A stretch of DNA of 64,000 bases. Origin: Methanobacteriota archaeon. Lineage in GTDB: Archaea > Halobacteriota > Methanomicrobia > Methanomicrobiales > Methanospirillaceae. A program made the translations under genes and the position numbers. How positions within the stretch are numbered: position 1 is the first letter of the stretch; every line of letters starts with the position of its first letter. Below the pieces are notes generated by a model, which saw nothing but the letters and a program-made list of their open reading frames with translations, was not told the origin of the DNA and searched no databases. This document shows positions 26,208 to 33,730 of this stretch, in pieces. The DNA lies in assembly GCA_029547605.1 (NCBI GenBank), contig JAKPPB010000123.1:1-64000 (forward strand), in the 5' to 3' direction.

Positions 26208-26806
26208 CCCTGATCACCCCACATGGCGCCGACAAGGGACATCTTGGTGATCACCTTCATGAGAATTCCCACCGCGGCCCCCATCAGGGCCATGTACCAC
26301 CATTCGGGTGCGAACATGAAGACAAAGAACGCCGCAACCCAGAGTGCCCATGAAATCCCGCTCGCCATCTCGAGAATGTGGAAATCCCCCGAGAAACTCC
26401 TGCTCATCAGGAGAAAGACAATCCCGAGGCCTGCGATGGCACCTCCCGTGAATCCTGAGAGGATGATCCCATATACTGCAAGGATTGTGGCAATGATGAC
26501 TGTCGCCGGGGATCGCATTATTACCTCGATATTCAATCCCTTCACCGGCATGTGCTGGTACCCTTCCTTTACCAGGTATATCTGCGAAAGTGCGAGGAGT
26601 TCGGCAATCCCCACCACGAGGCCGGGCAGGATCAGGGCTTCTGACAGGTCGGTCCCGATCAGCGCAATGACCGCGAGTGCTGCCGTCTCCACCAGGTCAA
26701 CCAGGAGGAGCTTGTGGAGGTCATCCTTCTCCCACATGAGCGCCAGGAATCCAACGAGTGCACACGCAAATGCGGCGGCAAGTCCGATAGAGTACTCGTT
26801 CCACAT
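26204..26806 (-). CDS. ehaG: Eha hydrogenase membrane subunit (EhaG-like)
   Basis: A 200-residue integral membrane protein with about six helices (ALVGFLALMWEKDDLHKLLLVDLVE opening, then GLVVGIAELLALSQIYL). Assigned to EhaG by order and size. Five bases separate it from ehaF. Confidence 0.75.
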   Translation of the reverse strand: MWNEYSIGLAAAFACALVGFLALMWEKDDLHKLLLVDLVETAALAVIALIGTDLSEALILPGLVVGIAELLALSQIYLVKEGYQHMPVKGLNIEVIMRSPATVIIATILAVYGIILSGFTGGAIAGLGIVFLLMSRSFSGDFHILEMASGISWALWVAAFFVFMFAPEWWYMALMGAAVGILMKVITKMSLVGAMWGDQG

Positions 26807-26811
26807 CCTTG

Positions 26812-27261
26812 TCAGGCCTCCCTCTTCCTGAAAAGATACGCCGCAATAGCGAATGCAACGAAGAGTATGGTCGGCTCAACGACCGTATCCAGGCCCCTCG
26901 TGTTATAGAGTATCTCGTCGAGTATTCCTCCCGGGTGTGCCACGATGGTAGTTCCCATGTAGGAGGTATGCTCCGACAGAAAGAGGGAGAGGGGGGTGAG
27001 GTAGGCGGTGACATACCCCGCGGTCGGGGAGTTCTCGGGATATTGGGAGTGGATGACCGCCTGGGTAAATGGCGGGCCTCCCCTGTCATAGGGGTTGAGG
27101 GAACTGCCCGGCACGATCTGCTTCGGGTAGAGCTGGTCTTCGGAATAGGGGAGAGGAAGGGTGATGAGTACAAAGAGTGACATCGCTGCGCATGCCGCGG
27201 CGAAGACAGGGAGTATGTTGTCAAAGTTTGAGAGGATCCTGGAGATCTTCTGGATGATCAT
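26812..27261 (-). CDS. ehaF: Eha hydrogenase membrane subunit (EhaF-like)
   Basis: A 149-residue protein with an N-terminal helix (about 15-38), a large loop facing outside or inside (40-110) containing LPLPYSEDQLYPKQIVPG, and C-terminal helices ending in KREA. Start ATG at 27261 overlaps the ehaE stop by 4 bases; assignment is from order and size. Confidence 0.72.
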   Translation of the reverse strand: MIIQKISRILSNFDNILPVFAAACAAMSLFVLITLPLPYSEDQLYPKQIVPGSSLNPYDRGGPPFTQAVIHSQYPENSPTAGYVTAYLTPLSLFLSEHTSYMGTTIVAHPGGILDEILYNTRGLDTVVEPTILFVAFAIAAYLFRKREA

Positions 27262-27497
27262 CCCGATGCCTCCTTCTTCTGGATAACCCGGACGAAGATG
27301 TAGACACTGAGTGCAGTAACTCCCCCGAATGTCAGGAGGGCGAGCGCCTCGTTGTACGAGAGCATCAGCAGGAGAAGCCCCCATGCAGGGATCTCCAGGT
27401 TGATCAACCGGTTCAGGTAAGTCCTTGGAACAGGAAATGCCGAGGCGATGGTGCCGCCAAGCAGGAGGATGAGCCCAAGGATGAACTCCGGGTTCAT
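27258..27497 (-). CDS. ehaE: Eha hydrogenase small membrane subunit (EhaE-like)
   Basis: A 79-residue protein with two or three membrane helices. The ATG at 27497 overlaps the upstream stop by 4 bases and is preceded by a strong GGAAGGGGGAG ribosome-binding site. Assigned from order and size. Confidence 0.7.
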   Translation of the reverse strand: MNPEFILGLILLLGGTIASAFPVPRTYLNRLINLEIPAWGLLLLMLSYNEALALLTFGGVTALSVYIFVRVIQKKEASG

Positions 27498-27724
27498 TGC
27501 TCCCCCTTCCTGCATACCATCAGGATGAAGAGGGTAGAGAGTGGGGCGATGAGCGCTACCGCGATGGCAACGTCAAGGAGCCCCCTGTCAACGATGAAGG
27601 GGATCGCACCACCGATCATGATGCCAAGGGAGATCAGTTTCCGGTAAGGATCCCGCTCAACAACGGTCAGCAACGCTCCCGCAAGTACAAGGGCACCAAA
27701 TACCATGATCACAAGATCATTCAC
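27494..27724 (-). CDS. ehaD: Eha hydrogenase small membrane subunit (EhaD-like)
   Basis: A 76-residue MnhC/NuoK-like protein with about three helices (VIMVFGALVLAGALLTVV, LISLGIMIGGAIPFIV and DVAIAVALIAPLSTLFIL). GTG at 27724 is preferred, overlapping the upstream stop by 8 bases with GGAGG 11 bases before it; an ATG at 27745 is the alternative. Confidence 0.7.
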   Translation of the reverse strand: MNDLVIMVFGALVLAGALLTVVERDPYRKLISLGIMIGGAIPFIVDRGLLDVAIAVALIAPLSTLFILMVCRKGEQ

Positions 27725-27974
27725 GACGGTCCAGTCCTCCTGCATAGGTGCTGGCGATGGCATTCGATTCGAGCGTGGTGCCGACGAAATATGCTGCGGC
27801 GGCGACGATAGAGAGGGGATGGGGCAGGAGGAGGGCGATGCTCCCTGCGACGGCAAACGAGAGCACATTGAGAAAGGGGAGTTTCCTGAGGGTGTCCGGC
27901 TCGAGCGCAACCCTGATTGCGGCATATACCGCAACGACCGCACATGCCGCAAGGGCTGTGTCCTGCGGGTTCAT
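27717..27974 (-). CDS. ehaC: Eha hydrogenase small membrane subunit (EhaC-like)
   Basis: An 85-residue protein with two or three membrane helices and a short hydrophilic tail (GGLDRRE). Overlaps the gene before it by 4 bases. Assigned from order and size only. Confidence 0.65.
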   Translation of the reverse strand: MNPQDTALAACAVVAVYAAIRVALEPDTLRKLPFLNVLSFAVAGSIALLLPHPLSIVAAAAYFVGTTLESNAIASTYAGGLDRRE

Positions 27975-28468
27975 CCTCCCCTTACCCTCCAGAGATAGGC
28001 GAGGAGTCGGCTGGAATGACGGTGCGAGATTCCCTGGATCGTGAGGATGGCGATCACCATCCCCGCTATGAACTCAGCCGGAGAGAACCCGATCAGAGTA
28101 AACCCCGAGACAATGAATGTCGCGGAAACGGCACCGGTAGTACCTGCGTACCCCGGGTCATGGCAGATCCGGTTGCCGATGAACACAAGGAGTGCGGCCA
28201 GCAGGCCGCCCGGAACCCCAGCGATGAAGACCCCGCATGCGGCAAGAAGGGTCCCTGCCGAGGCATCAGGGGATGAGACGATGTTTCCCATCATGATGCC
28301 GCCCGGAAGCGCACCTCCCTTCGCTTCGATATGCCTCCCGATCGCGCTCGCGCCCACCACGCCTCCTGACGCGGGAAGCCTGAAGAGCAGGTCTATCACT
28401 ACGAAATTGAGCCAGCAGACGGCTGCTGCAACCAGGATATGGACAAATGCCAGGAGAGAGATATCCAT
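27971..28468 (-). CDS. First gene of the eha-fwd array, membrane subunit (EhaB- or EhaA-like)
   Basis: A 165-residue protein with about four membrane helices and glycine-rich loops (LPASGGVVGASAIGRHIEAKGG, GAVSATFIVSGFTLIGFSP). It heads the array; its size fits EhaB better than the smaller EhaA, so EhaA may be missing or unrecognised. No overlapping gene precedes it, and the promoter lies just upstream. Confidence 0.65.
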   Translation of the reverse strand: MDISLLAFVHILVAAAVCWLNFVVIDLLFRLPASGGVVGASAIGRHIEAKGGALPGGIMMGNIVSSPDASAGTLLAACGVFIAGVPGGLLAALLVFIGNRICHDPGYAGTTGAVSATFIVSGFTLIGFSPAEFIAGMVIAILTIQGISHRHSSRLLAYLWRVRGG

Positions 28469-28505
28469 CGGGCCGTCAACCTACAGGTGGTTGGGTTGTG
28501 AGAAG

Positions 28506-28516
28506 AATAATATTTT
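28506..28516 (-). promoter_or_regulatory. TATA box of the eha-fwd array
   Basis: On the minus strand this reads AAAATATTATT, about 38-48 bases before the ATG of the first eha gene, within a locally AT-rich patch. It is the only promoter-like element found for the 18 genes that follow, whose spacers are too small to hold others. Confidence 0.5.
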
Positions 28517-28700
28517 GATTTTGGTAAATTACGGCAAAACGGGTGAGAGAAAAGGTCTGATTGGTGCATGCAGAGGAATGGGTCTATTCCACCCCATAAC
28601 TGGTGCAAGTGAGACCGCCCTTCACAGGGCCCCTCTCCCTCTCGCAGGGATGAGACTGCCGGGCCACATTCTCCTATAGAGAAATAACTGGCGTCTCTTA

Positions 28701-30170
28701 TTACCTTCCTACCCTCGCCTCGAATCCGCGGACAAGGCCCATTATCAGGATCAACACCGGTATGATCTCAAGCCTCCCGATCCACATCAGGAGAATGAAG
28801 ATCCACTTCACGGGCTGGGGGCTTTCGGGAGTCATGTATCCCACGCCGAGTCCCACGTTGCTCATCGCCGAGACCTCGTCAAACACCACGTGGTGGATGG
28901 AGAAATCAGTCGTGGCAATGTGGAGGCTGGCGATGGTTGCAACGAAGATAATGAGTACATAGAGGACGATGATCAGCATGTTCTTGGAGAGTTCAACCTC
29001 CGAGATCTGCCGGGGGATAACCTTTCCCTCGTGCCTGAACGGCACGATTGCCCGCCCCCTGGAGAAGAATCGCCTGAACCACCAGACAAGTCCTTCGTAT
29101 CCCAGGATCACGCGGTTTGCCTTGAGGCCTCCTGCAGTGCTCCCCGAAGCCCCGCCGATCATCATCAGAAGAGTGAGGACAATGAGGGGTGCTGAGACCC
29201 AGTGGAGGTCCGAGTTCTGGAAACCGGTCGAGGTTACCGCGGACGCGGTACAAAATACTCCCTGTCTCACCGCTGTCTCGAGGGGAAAGCTGTTGAAGAC
29301 ATGGAGATCCAGCGTGACAACAAGCGACCCGACGAGGATCAGGGAGAGGATGAGCCATACGACCCGGTCCTGGAAGAAGGGTTTGATCCTTCCCCTGTAC
29401 ATGAAAAAATAGAGCTTGAACGGGAGAGCCCCGGCAATCATCACAGGTATGATAAGGGCTTCGAGAATTACATTGTCATAATAGGAGATACCGGCATCGT
29501 GGACAGAAAAACCCCCGGTTGCGATTCCGACCATTGCGAGGTTGATTGCATCCCAGAGGGGAATGCCTGAGAGCATTACCATCCCCGTGAAGGCAACCGT
29601 GAGGAACAGGTAGATGACCCACATGCGCCTTCCTGTGGAGACGACGTTTGGCATCAGATCCTCGGACCTTCCTTCGGACCTGTACAGCTGGTGCTGGGTG
29701 AGGCTTGACCTCGAGAGCATGGCGATGCCAAACGCGATGACCCCCATCCCCCCTATCCACTGCATGAATGAGCGGTAAAAAAGGATGACGTTCGGAGTTG
29801 TGTCGAGGGATCGGATCATTGTAATACCTGAATCGGTCCACCCTGACATGGCCTCGAATATGCTGTCAGTCCAGCTCATCTGGAGACCGAGAACAAAGGG
29901 CAGACTTCCGACCAGGGCTATCACAAGCCATACGAGGGCTACTGCCGCTAGCGCCACAGAGAGCTGCGGGACGAACTCCCTCCTCGGTATGCGGGAAATG
30001 AGCAGGCCCAGAATCACGAACGTCAGCGGCACTGAGGCCATGGGCACTACCATCTCCCACTCCCCGAATATTACGAGGACGAGGAGCGGGACCAGGGTGA
30101 TCACCCCCAGGAACTCGAAGATGACCCCCATGTCATGGGCGATGATGGCCAGGGTCTCCAGCCGCTTCAT
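28701..30170 (-). CDS. trkH: Potassium uptake protein, TrkH family
   Basis: A 489-residue membrane protein of the TrkH/KtrB superfamily with four selectivity-filter repeats: EAMSGWTDSGIT, NLAMVGIATGGFS, FCTASAVTSTGFQ and DEVSAMSNVGLGVG. GGASGSTAGGLK is also characteristic. It imports K+ with Na+ or H+. No trkA-like regulatory subunit is adjacent. Start ATG at 30170 is preferred, probably leaderless; a TTG at 30191 would add seven residues. Confidence 0.92.
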   Translation of the reverse strand: MKRLETLAIIAHDMGVIFEFLGVITLVPLLVLVIFGEWEMVVPMASVPLTFVILGLLISRIPRREFVPQLSVALAAVALVWLVIALVGSLPFVLGLQMSWTDSIFEAMSGWTDSGITMIRSLDTTPNVILFYRSFMQWIGGMGVIAFGIAMLSRSSLTQHQLYRSEGRSEDLMPNVVSTGRRMWVIYLFLTVAFTGMVMLSGIPLWDAINLAMVGIATGGFSVHDAGISYYDNVILEALIIPVMIAGALPFKLYFFMYRGRIKPFFQDRVVWLILSLILVGSLVVTLDLHVFNSFPLETAVRQGVFCTASAVTSTGFQNSDLHWVSAPLIVLTLLMMIGGASGSTAGGLKANRVILGYEGLVWWFRRFFSRGRAIVPFRHEGKVIPRQISEVELSKNMLIIVLYVLIIFVATIASLHIATTDFSIHHVVFDEVSAMSNVGLGVGYMTPESPQPVKWIFILLMWIGRLEIIPVLILIMGLVRGFEARVGR

Positions 30171-30449
30171 GATCAGGTCATTGGAAGGCAAAGATTATCT
30201 TAATTCTCCCAGATTGTGCCCTGTTCGTTACCCATTTCGCCTTCATATCTTCCTCTTGCAAGAGCGAAAGGGAATCCTGATATACTCAGAATCCTTCACG
30301 ATGCAGCAAATGGAGGGGATAATCAAAGGAACGCAGGAAAAGGGGAGTTTTGGAGGGTCAGTTGAACGCGACCCCGGCAAAGGCTGCACGAAATGCCAGG
30401 GTTTCGCTCTTTTCTGCCATAAAAAGCAGAAAAGATACCATATATGAAG

Positions 30450-30683
30450 TTACAAAGGCCTGGCGTTCAGGCCTGCGAGTGCATCCCGTATGTCCTCATC
30501 ATCCAGTTTGGCAAGAATCTTCGCTCGTAGGAGGGAATAATCGCCATCGGGCATGTGCTGACCGAAAGGTGGCGAACAGTCAGCCGCTTCCTCATGCCCT
30601 TCCTTTTCGTTGACGGCGTTCCTTACCATGTTTCTCACGCACTTGGCCGGGATGCCATGACCTTGCTGGTGCTGATCTGACAA
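30450..30683 (-). CDS. Small acidic hypothetical protein
   Basis: A 77-residue hydrophilic protein, starting at TTG, with an acidic C-terminal helix (SLLRAKILAKLDDEDIRDALAG). A TATA-like element (ATATA) sits near 30700-30707, consistent with a short or absent leader; no clear ribosome-binding site. An internal ATG at 30629 could be the start instead. Not a family I recognise. The interval 30171-30449 before TrkH holds nothing else. Confidence 0.45.
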   Translation of the reverse strand: MSDQHQQGHGIPAKCVRNMVRNAVNEKEGHEEAADCSPPFGQHMPDGDYSLLRAKILAKLDDEDIRDALAGLNARPL

Positions 30684-30930
30684 GGTCTGCGGCCTGGTAT
30701 ATGTTCCCAGACCTTCATATATGGCACATTTCTATTCAATCTCCTCGTATATAATGATTGCGCAGAATAATATTTTTGCGATAAATAATGACAACGCATG
30801 AGATTGCAAAAGCAATTTCCAGATCCGTTGGATATATCGAGAGAACTTGATGCGCAAAACATTATCGTTCTTTCCCACCCTGGCAACCTGCCAAGGGTTT
30901 TTTCTGCCCCTGTATCCTAGTACGAGAAGA

Positions 30931-31013
30931 GCGAGGGTTGCCGAGCGGTCAAAGGCGATGGATTTAGGGTCCATTCTCGCAGGAGTTCGGGGGTTCGAAT
31001 CCCCTCCCTCGCA
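30931..31013 (+). tRNA. tRNA-Leu (TAG)
   Basis: An 83-base class II tRNA: acceptor GCGAGGG/CCCTCGC, anticodon stem ATGGA/TCCAT with loop TTTAGGG (anticodon TAG, reading CUA), a long variable arm (TTCTCGCAGGAGTT region), T loop TTCGAAT and discriminator A. CCA is not encoded and there is no intron. Confidence 0.95.
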
Positions 31014-31120
31014 TACTCACCGGATGATCCATTGCATTCTGTGATAATTCCTGCTGACTCCCCCCGGGACGTACGCAGGACCCGGCAAGTGTTTTTATAG
31101 TGTTCTTCCCCTCTCCTCTC

Positions 31121-31624
31121 ATGGACCTCTACATACAAAGACATGGCAAGGCAGGAACCTCTGACCACAGCGACCCAGGTGACGGCGAGAGACATCTCAC
31201 ACGTCAGGGACGCGAAGAGATTGCAGAAATCGGTGCGTGGATGAGAGACCAGCAAATGAAGTTCTCAATGATCGCATCGAGCCCGCTTCCGCGGGCTGAA
31301 GAGACGGCATCTATCGTAGCCCGGGTATTGGGAGCGCCCCACCAGGTCACTTCCTGGGATGAACTCGCCATCGGTTACCCCCCTGCAGCTGTCCTCGGGA
31401 AGATCAGGGAGATCATGCATGAAAACAGGGTTCTGCTTGTGGGCCACGAACCACAGCTCTCTTCCCTCATCTCTCTCCTCATCTCCAACGGTCACGACTG
31501 CGGCATCATTCTGAAAAAGGGCGGCATTGCAAGGATACGGTTTTCCGGAGAGCCTGGACGCGGGGAGCTCCTCTGGCTGCTGCCTCCCCGCCTCATCCGG
31601 GGCCTTGGCGGGCTGAAAGAGTAA
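31121..31624 (+). CDS. sixA: Phosphohistidine phosphatase SixA family
   Basis: A 167-residue histidine-phosphatase-family protein: catalytic RHG at residues 7-9, the SSPLPRAEETA motif, and second histidine in LLVGHEPQL. SixA enzymes remove phosphate from phosphohistidine in signalling proteins. Start ATG at 31121 is preceded by TTTTTATAG at about 31091, a spacing that suggests a leaderless transcript. It converges with the MsvR-like gene, whose stop lies 11 bases away. Confidence 0.88.
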   Translation: MDLYIQRHGKAGTSDHSDPGDGERHLTRQGREEIAEIGAWMRDQQMKFSMIASSPLPRAEETASIVARVLGAPHQVTSWDELAIGYPPAAVLGKIREIMHENRVLLVGHEPQLSSLISLLISNGHDCGIILKKGGIARIRFSGEPGRGELLWLLPPRLIRGLGGLKE

Positions 31625-31635
31625 AAAATTGCCCC

Positions 31636-32409
31636 TCAACTGGCGTTCCAGATCTCAAACCGGCAGAGGTTGCTTCCCATGGCATAGCAATGGGTCTCGA
31701 TCACTCTCTTCTTCTCGTTGAAATGTGCAGAGAAGAGAGCAGTGAGGAGTCCCGAATCGAAAGAACATTCAGACCTTCCCGTGATGGGCAGATCCTGGCA
31801 CTCGAAACAGTCCCTGACTACCAGGGTCAGGGGGTCATACCTCTCCACCTCCACTTCGCCAAGGTCAAACCGTGACCAGAAGAGAGTGAGGTTTTCAAGG
31901 AATGCAGAGAGTTCTCCTGCCCTGACATGGGGATAGATGGCAGCGCCGGCCTTGCTCCCTGCCCTCTCGAGGATTGGATGAATGTGTATTCCCTCGGACA
32001 TCAGGCTTATCCGAAGCGATGTGAGAATGAAGCGGAAAATATCCCGCGTCTTTGCATTGGGGGGGAGTGTGTCGGGGAAGAAACGGTCAGCCCAGCGCAT
32101 CTCTGGATCATTCATATTGGCGCGGACAAGGATCCTGCCGTTCAGGGAGAAGATGCGCTTTCTTGCATCCGTAGGATCCGGGCGCATACGGGTAATTCCT
32201 GCCTGAGAGAGGGCTTTCATGTGCGCAGAGATGGTCGATTTCGCCCTCCCGGACCTTGCGACTATCTCGTCAAATGCCATGTCTCTCTCCTGCAGCATCT
32301 CCAGGATCCTCCCCTTCAACTGGCCGTCGATTGACTTGAGGCCCTGGTCTGAGGCAACAATCTGTATAAATTCGCCGGGATACCCCTGATGTTCCTGTGG
32401 AGCGGTCAT
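31636..32409 (-). CDS. msvR: MsvR-like redox regulator (winged helix + V4R domain)
   Basis: A 257-residue transcription factor. The N-terminal half has a winged helix (about 28-95: LKGRILEMLQERDMAFDEIV, then a recognition helix in GRAKSTISAHMKAL). The C-terminal half is a V4R domain (about 125-257) with cysteines C201, C204, C215, C241 and C249 (RDCFECQ, SECSF, THCYAMGSNLC), the redox-sensitive type described for methanogen MsvR. Start at 32409. Two operator-like repeats and a divergent winged-helix gene lie upstream. A role in oxidative-stress control is inferred from the family. Confidence 0.8.
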   Translation of the reverse strand: MTAPQEHQGYPGEFIQIVASDQGLKSIDGQLKGRILEMLQERDMAFDEIVARSGRAKSTISAHMKALSQAGITRMRPDPTDARKRIFSLNGRILVRANMNDPEMRWADRFFPDTLPPNAKTRDIFRFILTSLRISLMSEGIHIHPILERAGSKAGAAIYPHVRAGELSAFLENLTLFWSRFDLGEVEVERYDPLTLVVRDCFECQDLPITGRSECSFDSGLLTALFSAHFNEKKRVIETHCYAMGSNLCRFEIWNAS

Positions 32410-32458
32410 AGTGCCTCGTCTTACATCTCAGTGGGAGCAAAAGTATATATTAGTATAG

Positions 32459-32492
32459 TTCGTATATAGTAGAATGTTCGTATATACTCGAA
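32459..32492. promoter_or_regulatory. Two MsvR-box-like operator repeats
   Basis: Two 16-base near-copies, TTCGTATATAGTAGAA (32459-32474) and TTCGTATATACTCGAA (32477-32492), start 18 bases apart. Each keeps the left half and spacing of the TTCGTA-N4-TACGAA element I recall for MsvR, with an imperfect right half. They sit just upstream of a TATA-like stretch (about 32440-32452) for the minus-strand msvR gene, a good position for autoregulation and for control of the divergent gene. Confidence 0.65.
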
Positions 32493-32624
32493 CGATATGG
32501 GTGCCACCCTCTCCCTGACAAGGGCAGACGGCTCCCATTCCGGGATTCGCCACCCGTATGCGCGAGGGGCAGGATCCCCCGAAACGAACGAAGAACGACC
32601 CTTACAGGAAAAACGGAAGGATAT

Positions 32625-32897
32625 ATGACACTGGCATCAACCCCTGCCCAGGCAAATGGGCCGGAGATCCGGGGGCCAGTCACCAGCATCGACTGCCTCC
32701 CCTCCTCCGCACAGGCAGTATTCACACTGCTCAATGATGGAAAAGAGCGTACGTTGAACGAGATAATCGGCAGGGTGGCATTCTCACCGCGAACCATACG
32801 GAACGCGCTGAACAGGCTCAGGCAGAGCGGCCTGATCGTGGCGAAATTCAACTTTAAGGACGCACGTAAACCCCTCTACAAAGTAAGGACCGGGTAA
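32625..32897 (+). CDS. Small winged-helix DNA-binding protein
   Basis: A 90-residue protein whose residues about 25-85 form a winged helix (SAQAVFTLLNDGKERTLNEI, FSPRTIRNALNRLRQSGLIVAKFN and the basic wing DARKPLYKV), similar to MarR/TrmB-type domains. GGAAGG lies 4 bases before the ATG. It faces away from the MsvR-like gene, with the operator repeats in the shared region, and is a likely MsvR target. Confidence 0.75.
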   Translation: MTLASTPAQANGPEIRGPVTSIDCLPSSAQAVFTLLNDGKERTLNEIIGRVAFSPRTIRNALNRLRQSGLIVAKFNFKDARKPLYKVRTG

Positions 32898-33024
32898 CCC
32901 GGCGGCTGCAGGAAAGAGTGTGTTCCCCCAAACGAAAGGGGGCCTGTAGCCGGTTATGTTTTCTCATTTTCTGCCCTGATGGGTAAAAAGGATTCTTGCC
33001 TTCCCTGCAGAAATATCTCTTCGG

Positions 33025-33711
33025 ATGAAGCACCAGTACCTTGGTGACACAAGAGACCTTTTCAAGTACGACCTCATAGAGGTGCTGCTTTCCGGCCATC
33101 CTTCCCTGGACAAGGCATTCTTCATCACCATGCTCACTCCGGACGACGGATCAGGGCATGGAAAGAGGGCGGATTACTCGCGGGCGAGGGCCGGATACCT
33201 GAATTCAGACCTTGCAGGCTTCCTCTCCCATCTCCGGGATGCAGGAACCCGGAACTGCTTTTTGATACAAGACTATTTTTCGAGAAGATCGCTCCAGGTC
33301 AATTTTGAGAGAACACCTTTTACTCATCTTGAAAGAGCGGAATACTTCTCCCGTATCGCCAGGAAGGTCCGAAGACTTTCTCATTCGCTCATATTCCTTG
33401 ATCCGGATACGGGCCTCGAGGTTGCCGTGCCGAGCTCCGCACATCTTCTTTACGAGGAGGTGTCTCTGGTCACACGCGTTGTCGGCCCGGGCTCCATCGT
33501 CATGATCTACCAGCATATCCCAAGAAGGCCCCGTATTCCCTACATCAGGGCACGGTGTGCAGCACTCTCCGAGCACACTGGCTTTTCGACCTGCTGGATC
33601 TCTGACGGGCAGGTCGTCTTCTTCTTCCTCTGCGGCGAATACGGTGTCCGGAAAGACCTCGAAGCCTGCCTCGTCGAGTATCTGATGCGGTACCCATTGC
33701 TCCTCTCATGA
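33025..33711 (+). CDS. Conserved-looking hypothetical protein
   Basis: A 228-residue soluble protein that I do not recognise with confidence. It opens with MKHQYLGDTRDLFKYDLI and later has FLDPDTGLE, an arrangement reminiscent of Rossmann-fold methyltransferases of the RlmJ type (a DLFK-like start, a D-P catalytic-type loop), but the link is weak. No signal peptide or membrane helix. It stands alone between a regulator gene and a convergent iron-transport-like gene. Confidence 0.6.
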   Translation: MKHQYLGDTRDLFKYDLIEVLLSGHPSLDKAFFITMLTPDDGSGHGKRADYSRARAGYLNSDLAGFLSHLRDAGTRNCFLIQDYFSRRSLQVNFERTPFTHLERAEYFSRIARKVRRLSHSLIFLDPDTGLEVAVPSSAHLLYEEVSLVTRVVGPGSIVMIYQHIPRRPRIPYIRARCAALSEHTGFSTCWISDGQVVFFFLCGEYGVRKDLEACLVEYLMRYPLLLS

Positions 33712-33730
33712 TCTCGCGGGGATGGGACCT

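Noticed and set aside
30788-30850. 20-codon frame resembling the start of a helix-turn-helix protein
   Set aside because: Too short and without a continuing frame downstream.
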